Shown piece after piece: positions 33,765 to 44,840 of a stretch of 64,000 nucleotides of DNA. Position numbers and translations under genes: made by a program. Every line of letters starts with the position of its first letter. Position 1 is the first letter of the stretch. The stretch lies in NCBI RefSeq assembly GCF_027887165.1, contig NC_077233.1, positions 232,801,872-232,865,871 on the forward strand, in the 5' to 3' direction. The notes under the pieces were generated by a model, which searched no databases, was not told where the DNA came from, and saw only the letters and a program-made list of their open reading frames with translations. Source of the DNA: Monodelphis domestica. Taxonomy: Eukaryota; Chordata; Mammalia; Didelphimorphia; Didelphidae.

Positions 33765-33955
33765 TTAGGGCAGTTAATTGTCTCAGTGGATTCAGGCAGG
33801 AAATGAGAGGTCCTAGGTTGAAATTTGGTCTCAGATACTTCCTAGCTGTGCAATCCTGGGCAAGTCTCTTAAGTCTTATTGCCTAGCCCATAGCACTCTT
33901 CTGTCTTAGAACTGAGATTTGGTCTCAATTTTAAGACAGAAGGTAAAAGGTTTTT
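33765..33955 (+). repeat. tRNA-derived SINE, +
   Basis: GGTCCTAGGTTGAAATTTGG, GGGCAAGTCTCTTAAG and an AAGACAGAAGGTAAAAGG tail. Confidence 0.82.
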
Positions 33956-34029
33956 ACATATATACATCTATCTATCTATCCATCCATCTATCCATCCATC
34001 TATCCATCCATCTATCCATCCATCCATCC

Positions 34030-34122
<93 letters not shown>

Positions 34123-34126
34123 TCTC
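33956..34126 (+). repeat. Compound (CTAT/CATC/CTGT)n tetranucleotide repeat
   Basis: About 165 bases of tetranucleotide units in the order CTAT/CCAT, then CTAT, then CTGT, then CTAT. It grows from the SINE tail just upstream. Confidence 0.95.
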
Positions 34127-34179
34127 CCCCCACCCCCAACTTCATCCTCCTAACAATTCTGGGAGGTAGATGCTATTCT

Positions 34180-34328
34180 TATCCTTATTTTACAGATGAG
34201 GAAACTCAGATAGGTTAAAGGAATTGACCCAGAGTTACACAGCTATTAAGTGTCTGAGGCCACAGATTTGAACTCAAGTCTTCCTAACTTCAAGGGGCAC
34301 TCTATCCACTATGCCATCTAGTTTCCCA
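34180..34328 (-). repeat. MIR-type SINE, minus
   Basis: TTTTACAGATGAGGAAACTC and CAGAGTTACACAGCTATTAA with CACTCTATCCACTATGCC. Confidence 0.82.
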
Positions 34329-34399
34329 GGGTATTATTATTCTTTAAACCCTTACCTTTTGTCTTAGAATCTAGAATTTAGTTCCTTTCATATCAAATG

Positions 34400-34735
34400 T
34401 GTAAAAATTAAATTATTTCTCTAATAATAAAAATATTATATTTTATGAGGTTTATTAAGGATCATTAGAAATCAAGGAATAAAGAAGATACAAAATAAAA
34501 ACCATGTGCCCATGGCTGATTAGCCCATTTTTAGCCCATTTAAAATCCCCGCACTTAGCTTACTACTATACTTGCTACATCATTGCAAAGGAAGACAGTG
34601 TGGGAGGTGTTACTGCCAGTTAAATATCAATTGTGAGCTCACCAACTGTGGAGACTCAGAGATTATAGGGAATTCTGGGAAATACCAAGGACTTCTGGGG
34701 ATTTAAGTCTAGGGTTCAAAATCTCCATTTTTACA
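34400..34735 (-). repeat. 3' LTR of element B
   Basis: Read on minus it starts TGTAAAAATGGAG and ends TTTACA, with AATAAA-like sequence (reverse of TTTATTAAGG). It matches 37773-38102 closely. Confidence 0.87.
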
Positions 34736-37700
34736 TCCTCCCCCTAGGCCTGAGGAAGATTAGTCTCTCTGATGGGTCTTGTAAACATACCAACTATGAA
34801 ATTATAATAATTTGAGGATAAGAGGAAAAGAGAACAAAACCAATGATTGCTAGGCGCATTGACAAAAAGCCAGTTAGGGGGTAGTCCCCTTTGGCACAAG
34901 AGTATACATACAAAGCAAATGCATTTAAACCCCACACGGTTCAAATCACCACATCCAAAGTTCACTCTGGATCTTCTGGTGCAGGGTGTTGTCTGTGGAG
35001 GTATCTTAATGGTGTCTTCTTCAAACAGTTCACTTTCTGGATTTTGAGAGGTTTCTTAACCTAAAATTACTCTCAGAAGAAGTTTAAACTTTGCAATTCA
35101 AAATAATAATAATTTATACTTTCCCCCTTGAAGAAGGTGATTGAAAAACACAGGGATCATTTATGAGATATATGAATCAATTGGCAAGAGAAATTTAAAA
35201 CATTTTTAAAAATCCAAATAAAAAAAGATAATTTCTGGATGAAATATAGACTATCAAAGGCTTATGTGTAAAAATTCTAAGTAAAGGAAAAATAAATCTA
35301 TAACAGGTCCTTGAATCAAGGCCCAATTAAAATGATATAAGCATTTACCCAGTCAGTAGCCAGGACTACAGAAAGTTGCCACATTATGAAAGAAAAGGGA
35401 CTAGATTATAGGAGCCAGGTAGGAGCCAAATTTGAGATACTTGTTAGAATATGGAACAAGGAAGACCTGCCTTTAATGCATATTAAATAGCCTCAACCTT
35501 GAACCCCAAACATGTTCAAGTCCTCTTGTCATGGCTCAAAATCTTCATCAACCCCATTGGGATTGATTGGTCTCTTTGACCTTGTGCTCGATTAGCACTA
35601 TGCAGTTTAGCTTTGTGCTTCTTTGGCACTGTGCAATGGCTCTTTTTGTGTTCTCTTGTCCTGGAATCAGACAGAATCATTAAGTAAAGTCCCATAATTT
35701 TTTAAAACAATTAAAATGGTATCATTTTTTTAGTCTCAAGATTTTGGGGCATGCATTGACATTATAGCAAATATATTTTAAACTTATATTACTGCAAAAT
35801 CAAAAAAAGTTAAAGAAAATCTTAATATTGGTGACATGTGCTTCAAATATAAAAAAGAGAAAAAATAAAAAACTGAAATAAAATATTGCACATGCAAGAA
35901 GAATATAATAATAAAAGAGTTTTAAAAATAAAAAAAATATAGCTTATAATCATTGACACACTGTGTCAGCTAAGGAAATGTAGAATACAAAGGTTTCTCA
36001 CCAAAAATGAGATCCATTTCCTCTTCATAGGTCGTGATCCACTGTGAGTACAAGCAAATGATTTTCACAAAGTAATAGTTTTTTTAATAAAGAACAATAG
36101 TACAATATGTAATGCACATTCAAAAAGTACCCAAATCCCCAAAGTTATAATAACCCACTTAATGACAATAGCAAACAAGCCCACTATCATATTTTACATG
36201 AGTTTGCTGTATGATATTTAAAGAAAATGGATACTTGTCACAAGTTTTTCAGGTGTAGCAATGTTTCAACCTTGGCAAAGATATTTTTAAACAAAGTAGA
36301 ACTTATTTGGGACTAGAACATCATCAAGAAATCTAGATATCATTCTGGTGAAAGGGTAAAGTGAGCTGAAGAGTTATAAATGAGAGATGCTCCCTTTTTG
36401 GAAGCCATCCAGAGATCCCATGACCTGGGATTAACTTCCCAGCTCCTTTGGCATGAGACTGTAATATCCCATCCATTCACATTTTTATAAATGTGGGAGG
36501 TGTGGATTATAATTGTATTTCACTTCAGCTACTAAAATGGACCTCACCTCCTGTTAGAGGCAGGCAAAATGATCAGAGTTGTTGGGAAAAAAATCTAAAA
36601 ACCATGTCTAAAAACCCCTTAAAATAAATTTGAGATATTTAACTCATTAAATTTTCCAAAGGTTGTTATATAATTGTAACCAGTTTTGATGAAGTCCATT
36701 CATCCTCTATGTGACAAGTTACAAAGTCAAAATAGAAAAAAGGCTGTTTTTATATATGGGCTTATTCAATAATATTTTGTTCAGTATAGTTATAGGGGAA
36801 AAGCAACAGAATATAATAGTAGATTAAGCACAGTACATTAAAATGATTCAATGTAACAGAATAGTATTGAATACATTAATATATGAACTTAAAACCAACA
36901 AAATTAAATCTTAAACAAAATAATCAGCCAAAACACAGTATTGACTCCAAGACAGAAGGTAAGGGTTTTAAAAAATAATCAGCAAAATGCAATAAAATAC
37001 AGAGATTTTTATAAAACATTGGAGTATGAAAAGTCTTAACAATATAACCTCCAGTCTCTTTAAAGTTCATTTTTATTTATTTATTTTTTTTTTGTCCGTC
37101 GAGATTCCTTTTGTCAGTACTGTGCTATTTCCCATAGCGGAGAACATGGGTTTTAGGAATCTCAAATTGGCAGGCCCAAATGGCAAAGAGTTGCTGGGAG
37201 ATGAATTTCTCCCCTGAATTTGAGGTAAGATAAGTAAAAGGGTCAGTGCACTCAAAAAACATTCTTTGAAATAGGCAATGCACTGATCTCTCATAGAATA
37301 CGCCATGCTTGTAATCAACTTCCAGTTTGGAAAAGTCTCTTCCTTCTCCTCGTTCTCCCTCCATGAGGTCCCCTGCCACATGGAGGCTAACTGTATCCTA
37401 AGGAAAGAACACCCCAGTTTTTACCAGCTGGTTTGGGATTCCTAAAGACACAGTGGCAGCTACCAGCAGCCTGGGTCCTAGGGCTGGGCCTGGGGTTGGA
37501 TGAGTGATCTGGCTCAGAGGCCAGAGAACAGGACTAGAGTTGCTGGGGCCTGAGGCTGGGGATAGGGCTGGACTAGGTGAGCGATCTGGGTCAAGAAGGT
37601 CGAGTGGATGGCTGGAGGCAAGAGTAGGCAGCAGGAGTGAGCTGAATCAAGAAAATCAGCTTTGCTAGGGTGGGCAAAAAGCCTTGGCAGGAGAAACGTG

Positions 37701-37772
37701 GCTTAAAAAAATTATCTAGGCTATCTTAAAAAAAATTTGAGAGTAATTCTCGTCCCTTCTGGTCACCATAAC

Positions 37773-38102
37773 TGTAAAAATTAAATTATTTCTCTAATAA
37801 TAAAAATATTATATTTTATGAGGTTTTTTAAGGATCATTAGAAATCAAGGAATAAAGAAGATAAATAAATAAAAATCACGTACCCATGGCTGATTAGCCC
37901 ATTTTTAGCCCATTTAAAATCCCCGCACTTAGCTTACCACTATACTTGCTACATCATTGCAAAGGAAGACAGCATGGGAGGTGTTACTGCCAGTTAAATA
38001 TCAGTTGTGATCTCGCCAACGGGGAGACTCAGGAGAGATTATAGGAAATTCTGGGAAATATCAAGGACTTCTGGGGAATGAAGTCTAGGATTCAAAATCT
38101 CC
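37773..38102 (-). repeat. 5' LTR of element B, end clipped
   Basis: Homologous to 34400-34735, including ATTAGCCCATTTTTAGCCC and CATCATTGCAAAGGAAGACA. It stops at AAAATCTCC, short of the expected TGTAAAAAT end. Confidence 0.85.
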
Positions 38103-38104
38103 TG

Positions 38105-38456
38105 ATCTAATTCAGTGTCTTCATTTTACAGATGAAGAAACGGAGGTCTCAAAGAAGTAATATGATTTTGCCAATGTTGCATGGTAGTAAGTGACCAGGC
38201 AAAGATCTGAACCCTGGACAACTAGGTGGCATAGTTGATAGATAGACAGCTAGGATTGGAGTCAGCAAGACTATCTTCCTGAATTCAAATATGGCCTCCG
38301 ATACTAGCTTTATGACCTGGACAAGTCACTTAACCCTGTTTGTCTTTATCTGTCAAATGAATGGAGAAGGAAATGGGAAACCACTCCATATCTTTACCAA
38401 GAAAATCCCAAAAGGCATTACAAAGAGTTGGACACGAGCTGAAACAACTAAACAAG
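38105..38456. repeat. MIR (minus) then CORE-SINE (+)
   Basis: TTTTACAGATGAAGAAACGG at the left is a minus MIR. From about 38215 a + SINE follows, with CAACTAGGTGGCATAGTTGA and a tail near AGAGTTGGACACGAGCTG. Confidence 0.78.
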
Positions 38457-38654
38457 ACTTTCAGCTTCAAATTGACTGTTCCTTCCAGTGTACCACAGTG
38501 CTTCCTCCTTGGCATCTACTTTTCTGTCTATATATCTCTACATATATTGTTCTTTTGTCTAACATGGCTCCTTCTGGCTGTTCATTATTTAAATTCCAAT
38601 TCTATAGTTGTGATTATAATAATGATAATAACAGAATTTCAAGTTATTTCTAGG

Positions 38655-38830
38655 TTTGCAAAACTCTTTACCTTTATCCTGGTAACAACCTTGTGCAATA
38701 GGTAATATTATTTCCCCCATTTTACAGTTGAGGAAACTGAGGCAGGAAGTGGTTAAGTGACTTTCCCAGGGTTATACAGCTAAAAGGTGTTTTAGAAGGA
38801 ATTTGAATTCAGGTCTTTGTCTAGTACCAC
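38655..38830 (-). repeat. MIR-type SINE, minus
   Basis: CCATTTTACAGTTGAGGAAA and CAGGGTTATACAGCTAAAAG. Confidence 0.8.
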
Positions 38831-39095
38831 CTCGCTCCTTTGTTCTGGAAGCTTTCCAGAACTCTCAATCTAATAATCATTTTTCCCTTTGGACTTCACA
38901 GCACATTTTTGCTTGTGCTTTTCTATGTACATTTCATGTATTTTTTTGTTCTATAATTATTGGTGGATGTTACCTGCTCCACATAGGATATAACACTATA
39001 AGGAGAGTATCTTACTAAAATTATATATCTCATTCATCATGATACAGGTAGGAGATGGTGCATTGACTTGAAGGGCTTCTTCCTATTATTGAATA
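38831..39095 (+). other. Intron 2 DNA without recognised feature
   Basis: No gene or repeat recognised. Confidence 0.35.
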
Positions 39096-39099
39096 ATAA

Positions 39100-39345
39100 T
39101 TTTTTTTAAAGGCCACTTAGTGGCAGATAAAGCACTGGGCTTGGAGATTGGAAGTCAATACTTATAGCTGCTTGATGGTGGGCAAGTCACTTAATCTCAG
39201 TTTGCTTCCCTTTCCTCATCTATAAAATGGAGGTAATAATGGCATCTGCATCACAGAGTTGTTGCGAGGCTTAAACAAGATAATATTTGTAAAAATGGTA
39301 GCATAGTGCCTGGCACATAGAGTAGACACTATATAAATGTCTATT
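39100..39345 (+). repeat. MIR/THER-type SINE with LINE2-like tail, +
   Basis: GTGGGCAAGTCACTTAATCT, TTCCTCATCTATAAAATGGA, CACAGAGTTGTTGCGAGG and CATAGTGCCTGGCACATAGA, the full MIR order. Confidence 0.85.
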
Positions 39346-40206
39346 CCCCTCCCTTCCCTTTTGAAAAGATTGCATTTGCTAATGTGTCCAAGGCAATCTT
39401 GCTAGACCAGTTCGAAATGGGAAAATGCTGTCTAGTTGTTACTGACATCTCTACGAATGGGCAAGATGGTGGTGGTGGTCCCTCTCGATTTTCCCCACCT
39501 TTAGCATCCTAGCCCAGCTTGAGATAACATTTCTTTAAATGTAAGAGTATGCTTTGATGTCAGTATATTTGGTGTTTTTTTGTTTTTTGTTTAAATTTTA
39601 CCCTCATACCCTTCCTACCTCTTAAGTTCCTCCTAATGGAGGGTAAGAATTCTGAGAAATTCTTTTCATTTATTTTTATGGTACTTGGGTTTGAAAAAAT
39701 CCAGAGAGCCAAAGTTATGTAGCATCTTTACAATAGCTTTTGGGTCTATATGCATCATGGCAGATTTGGACGCTAAAGGTTTAAGTGAATGAACTATCAA
39801 TAGATATACTTTTAGTGTACATATCCTGTCATGTTGTATTTGGGTACCAATCAGTGTTAATCCTTGTAACCTGGGATCATCTTTCAGCTTTAATACCTAA
39901 GAGGATGGAGCAAAAGTTAATTCACTTCATATGCTTAAAGATCACTTACAGAAATTATCCAATCTTGCTTCTTCAGTTAGCTATGAACAAATTGGCAGTT
40001 TGGGGAGAGTTGTGGAAGGAGGTTATTTAATTCTAAGCTAGTGTGGGGAATCTCCGTCCTGCAGTCTGGATTTGGTCTCTAGCTTAATTCCTTTAGGGAA
40101 TTACCAGGAGATAATCTGTTTTATGCCTATAATTGTGAAAATCCAACAAGGCTTTAAAAGACTTTGGTGGCATTAGCTGAAAAGACCAAATTGGCCTTAA
40201 TTGGTT
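39346..40206 (+). other. Intron 2 DNA without recognised feature
   Basis: No recognised repeat and no exon-like frame; the + frame at 39785-40030 has no domain that I know. Confidence 0.35.
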
Positions 40207-40336
40207 AGTCTCTCTTTCTCTCTCCTTTCCCTCTCCCCCACCCTCTTGCTCCCCTTTCCTCTCCTCTCCCTCCTGATCTCCCTCTTTCCTTCTCTCCCTC
40301 TCTCTATCCTGCTTTCCCTCCCCCCTCACTCTCTCA
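40207..40336 (+). repeat. CT-rich pyrimidine tract
   Basis: About 130 bases of C and T with few interruptions. It causes the Glu/Arg-rich minus frame here. Confidence 0.85.
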
Positions 40337-40820
40337 GCTAATAGCCTTCATTATTTTTGCATGTCACTCTGTATGTCACACTATATATTCTGAGTTCTTT
40401 TCTGTATGTTTACCTCTTATATATTTCCATTCTTTTTTCTTTTTTTTTCCTCTATGAGTTTTGTTCTGTGTCTTGGTGTTTTTATCTCTGAGAATTAGAA
40501 TGACTTTGATTAGTAAACAAATTTCTTTATTCATAGGGTATCCTCAAAAGCTTAGGTAGATTTAGCTGTTTAGTTTTACAGACAAACTAAGGGTGTTAAG
40601 TAATGAAAATTAATAAAGCCAGGTCAGTCATCTATCATATAGATAGGCCCCTTATACTTTCTTACAAAGGAGTTTCCTTTAATGCAAAGAAAAAGGGGCA
40701 TGGAGGTAGCAAGATGGAGAGAGAATTAAGCCTGGAATTGGGAATACCTGGGCTCAAATCTGATCTTAGACACTAGCTGTTTAAGTCTGGGCAAGTCACT
40801 AAACTCCTGTTATTTACTCT
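40337..40820 (+). repeat. Intron 2 DNA with a MIR remnant
   Basis: A + MIR-like SINE lies at about 40695-40815 (CCTGGGCTCAAATCTGATCT, GGGCAAGTCACTAAACTCC). The rest is unassigned. Confidence 0.5.
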
Positions 40821-40824
40821 TTTT

Positions 40825-41405
40825 TTCCTCCTTTATTTTATTTATTTATTTAAAATATTTTCCCCCATGGTTACATGATTCATGTTGTTTCCCTTCCCCT
40901 TCCCCAACCCCCTCCCAGAGCTGATAAGCAATTCTTACTGGTCTTATCACTCAAAATCTGTTTTCATATTATTCACTTTTGCAATAAAGCAATCTTTTAA
41001 AACCAAAAGCTCAAATCCATTACCCATATAAACAAGTGATAAATCACATGTTTTCTTCTGCAATTTTGCTCCCACAGTTCTTTCTCTAGCTGTGGATAGC
41101 TTTCTTTGTCATAAGTCTCTCAGAAATGTCCTGGATCATCATATTGCTATCAGTAGTAAAGTCGATCACCTTTGATCATTGCACAGTGTATCATTCTCTG
41201 TGTACAGTCTTCTCTTGGCTCTGCTCCTCTCACTCCACATCAGTTCATGGAAGTCGTTCTAGTTCCCATGGGATTCCTCCAGTTCATTATTTCTTTGAGC
41301 ACAATAATATTCCATCATTCCATTTGTTTAGCTATTCCCCAATCGAGGGACACTCCCTCATTTTCTGATTTTCTTGCCACCACATAAAGCACAACTATAA
41401 ATATT
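40825..41405 (-). mobile_element. L1 3' end, minus
   Basis: The low end is T-rich with CCCCCATGGTTACATGATTC. The ORF2 C-terminal region follows in reverse: TGATCATTGCACAGTGTATC and CACCACATAAAGCACAACTA. Confidence 0.9.
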
Positions 41406-41534
41406 GTACAACATGTTGTAGTGAGTACAATAGTTGAAGACATAAATTGTGATAGATATGAGTGGGTGAGTAAATTTGTGACCGCAGAAAATATGTTTTA
41501 CTACAGTGTCTTGGTTTTAAATTAATATATAAGG

Positions 41535-43480
41535 TGGTCACCAGGGAATATATTCCCAATTATGAATATTCCCAAGTCAACTGGGTTTTATAGAGAATTT
41601 AATTAATAATACAATGAGGAATTAAAGAAAAGGAGAAGGAGAGTAAGAAGGAAATAATGAGAAAAGGATAGGCCAGCCCAGGGCAGCCCTGGCCAACCCA
41701 GGCCTAAGCCCTTAAGAGAAAGAATCAGTCAGTCCTTTTATCACTCACCACAAGTTTTTTCCAAGCAAGGATTCAGAGGGACAGAGTCTCCCCAGAGGGA
41801 GTTCCAGCCAGAGTCAGCTTCCCTTGAGAGACCTCCTTAGAGAATTCCTCCAAGAGCTCCTCTCAAGCAATCTCCAAAAGAATCTCCTTCCAAAAGCCTC
41901 CAAAAACATCTCTCCAAAGATTCTCCAAAAGGATTGTCTTTCAAGAGATTCTGCTTTTTCTTATATAGGGGGTTTTCTCCTATGTCACCTCCCCTAAGTT
42001 CTTCCATCCACCAATCACAGTAGACCTTTTCTAAAGGACAGCCCATTACTGCTCGGTTGACTAATCCCTTTAGTAAGTTTGAATCAGGAAAAACACTGCT
42101 GGGTAGACTAATCCCCTCAGTAAGTCTGAACCAGAGAAAACACAGCTGAGTCAACTAATCCCCTCAAGAGAAAACCTCTGAATAAGTTTTCACCTCTTTG
42201 CTCCTGGCAAGTTTATAAGTTGCCCAACCTTTATAGGTACCTAGCATCCCTTTGTATCAATTCTAAAAACAGGCATGGCTCAAAGAACTCCTTGCCTCAT
42301 TATAAGCATGGGTCCAAGTACTTTCATTGTTTAGCAAGGAGTTTTCTCCCCTAAAGCAGTCTTAAGTATGGGTGGAGTAGAGGTCCTCCCATTTCTGATC
42401 CTGGCGAGTTCTCACAGTCAAAATGGGGAATGTTCCCAGTAGGGAATTGTTCCAATTGAGAATTCCCCATTGGGGAAAATTTTTAACATTCACAAGTCTG
42501 AGAAATTTCAAGATTTACAATCCCCCCCTGATGATCATTGGGAGACTAGTCTCCCCATTGATCATTTAACATAATCAATTTGAAATCCTAAATGCACTTC
42601 TAACTATAGGTATACATGATATTCAAATTTCTAAGAGGAATTAGAAATAGTGAGGGAGGAAATAGAAAAGAAAAGAAAGCAAAACCAATGTTTTGCTAGG
42701 CGCATTGACAGAAAGCCAAATTAGGGGCAGCCCCTTTTGGCATAAATGTGTACATTTACAATAAATGTTCAATCAAAGTTCAGTTCAATCAATCATATCC
42801 AAAGTTCATTCTTGATCTTCTTGATGAAGTGTGGATTTTCTGGCATCTTTCTGCAACAGTTCATTCTCTGGATATAAAAGTTTCAAGCTTCTTTCTTGAA
42901 GATCTTTTCTCGAACAAAATCAAAATCTTGAATTTTTATAAAAGTACAATCTTAAATAAAAAAATCAAAATTCTTGGATTTTCATAAAAATACAATCTCA
43001 AACAAAAATTCAAAATTCAAAAATTCTTAGATTTTAAATTAAAATACAATCCCCCCTGAAGTAGGTGTTAAAAAACATCAAGTTTAGCTCAGAATGCAAT
43101 GTTCAATTATGGGGGTGTATGAGTCAATTATCCAAAGAAGAAAAAAATAATCAAAAACATAAGGAAAAATTCAAAATAGGTTCTTGTATAGGTCCAATTT
43201 AAAGTAATTTCTATCCCACAAGTATGTAGGACAGAATGCAGTAATATTTCACTTAGCCATTTATAGCCAAGACTACAGGAAGTTGCCATAATATAAGAAG
43301 AGAAGAATTAGAATTCTATTTTGATAGGGAAGCGTCATTCCCTCGTCTGAGTTTTTTCTTCATTCTCAAGGATATAGGGAGCCAGCATGATAGTCAAATT
43401 TGTACTTGTATGAGTACTTCATAAAGAGTGTAGATACAAGGAAGTCCTACGACTTAACATATGTCAAGCGTCGCAACCTG
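41535..43480 (-). mobile_element. Related LTR element, copy C, minus, incomplete
   Basis: A 985-bp LTR at 41535-42519 (TG end at 42519, CA end at 41535) is followed on the high side by a purine tract (reverse complement of ATCCCCCCCTGATG) and an internal segment to about 43480. That segment matches the 3' half of copies A and B: TGCTAGGCGCATTGACAGAA also occurs near 34849, and the block around 43420 matches that near 35440. The LTR is longer and different from those of A and B, so the internal part is shared by elements with distinct LTRs. No 5' LTR is seen. Confidence 0.75.
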
Positions 43481-43672
43481 GGGGGGGGGTTTACTAAACC
43501 CCTTATAGCATTAACAAAGGATTCGGTTCCTGAACCCCTCAAATTACAGCCTGAACACTTGTCAGCTCTATCAGATCTAAAAAAGGCTATCATGTCTGCC
43601 CCTGCTCTAGGCATCCCAGATTACAACAAGCCATTTACTTTGTGCATGAGCGAAGAGGAGTAGCTTCTGGCA
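43481..43672 (+). pseudogene. Retroviral pol fragment (gamma-type, RT/RNase H junction)
   Basis: After a G9-10 run, a + strand frame ending at the stop at 43661-43663 reads as the end of the reverse transcriptase connection domain going into RNase H of a class I (gamma-like) endogenous retrovirus: the conserved SAPALGIPD and KPFTL motifs are clear near 43598-43640. It is a remnant of about 60 codons, with no catalytic motif and no flanking gag or env. The upstream codons of the same open frame (43400-43480) come from the antisense of LTR element C, so the 87-codon frame as a whole is an accidental fusion. It is in opposite orientation to element C. Confidence 0.8.
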
Positions 43673-43684
43673 TGTTAACTCAGA

Positions 43685-43930
43685 CTTTGGGACCATTTTT
43701 CCACTTCCTTTTCATATACTGTCCTGCTGAGGTAATTTACCTCAAGTCTATTCCATTCATCTTCCCTTCTGTCTCTTAACCAGTACCATATTGTTTTGAT
43801 GATCACTGCTTTATCCTACAATTAAAATCTGATAATGCTAGGTCACCATCCATCACATTTTTTTATTAGTTCCCTTGATATTTTTGATCTTTTGTTCTTC
43901 CAGATGGCCAATTATTTACTCTTGCTGCTC
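43685..43930 (-). repeat. L1 ORF2 fragment, minus
   Basis: GGTAATTTACCTCAAGTCTA and CTTCCCTTCTGTCTCTTAACC, the reverse of the L1 region seen near 1330-1440. Confidence 0.85.
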
Positions 43931-44185
43931 TTCTGTCTTAAAATTGATACTGACAGAAGTCAAGTTAAAAAAAAAAGCAATGTAAGAATGAAATATAAAG
44001 CCAAGATTGAAAGAAGGCATTGGAATATAAAAGAGCAGGAGTTTTTAACTGAGGTTTGTGAACTTAAAAAAAATTTTTAGTTCAGTAATATTTTATTTTC
44101 TCCCAATTACATATATAAATATTTTTTGAATATTCATTTTCTTTTTTATCTTTTCTTCTCTTTTCTTAAAAAACAAAAACAAAAA

Positions 44186-44367
44186 AACCCTTACTTTCCA
44201 TTTTAGAATCAGTACTGCGTATTGGTTTTAAAGCAGAAGAATAGTATGGGTTAGGGCAACTTGCTCAGGGTCACACAGCTAGTAAGTGTTTGAGGCCAGA
44301 TTGGAACCAGATAGGATCTCCTGTCTCTAGGCTTGACTCAATCCACTGAGTCACCTAGCTGCCCCCT
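44186..44367 (-). repeat. tRNA-derived SINE, minus
   Basis: AACCCTTACTTTCCATTTTAG to GAGTCACCTAGCTGCCCCC. Confidence 0.9.
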
Positions 44368-44840
44368 TAACATTTTGAGTTCCAAATTCTCTCTGTTCTT
44401 TCCTCCCTCAAAAGGTAATAAATTTTATATGTTACAGAGTTGCTATCATGTAAAATATTTCCCTTTTCCTCATATTGTGGAAGACACATTTAGAAAAAAT
44501 AGGAAAATAAAGTGAAAAATGATATACTTTGATCCATATTCAAACTCCATTACTTCTTTCTCTGGAAATGGATAACATTTTTCATCACGAGTCCTTTGAA
44601 GATTAGATCATTGTATTGCCTAGAATAGCTAAGTTATTCACAGATTATCATCATACTGTGTATAGTGATCTCCTGGTTCTGCTCACTTCACTTTGCATCA
44701 GTTCATATGTTTTTCCAGGTTTTTCTGAAATCATCCTGTTTGTCATTTGTTATATCACATTAGTATTCCATTTCAATCATATACCCACAATTTGTTCAGC
44801 CATTTCCCAATTGATAGACATCTCCTCGGTTTCCAACTCT

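Larger units (their letters stand above)
34400..38102 (-). mobile_element. Non-autonomous LTR retrotransposon, copy B, minus
   Basis: The same family as the + element at 3135-6633. Its 3' LTR is 34400-34735 and its 5' LTR 37773-38102, the latter lacking about ten terminal bases. Next to the 3' LTR is a purine tract (reverse complement of TCCTCCCCCTAGG, 34736-34748), the expected polypurine tract. Next to the 5' LTR the element reads TTATGGTGACCAGAAGGG, a candidate primer-binding site. The 3.0-kb internal region is alignable to copy A by eye through most of its length, yet holds no gag, pol or env frame. It lies in TMC7 intron 2, antisense to the gene. A 5'-truncated SINE tail at about 36930-36972 is inserted with a duplication near AAATAATCAGC. 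Confidence 0.87.

Noticed and set aside
33956..34126. Regular repeat that might suggest a CRISPR-like array
   Set aside because: It is a tetranucleotide microsatellite without spacers, in a vertebrate intron.
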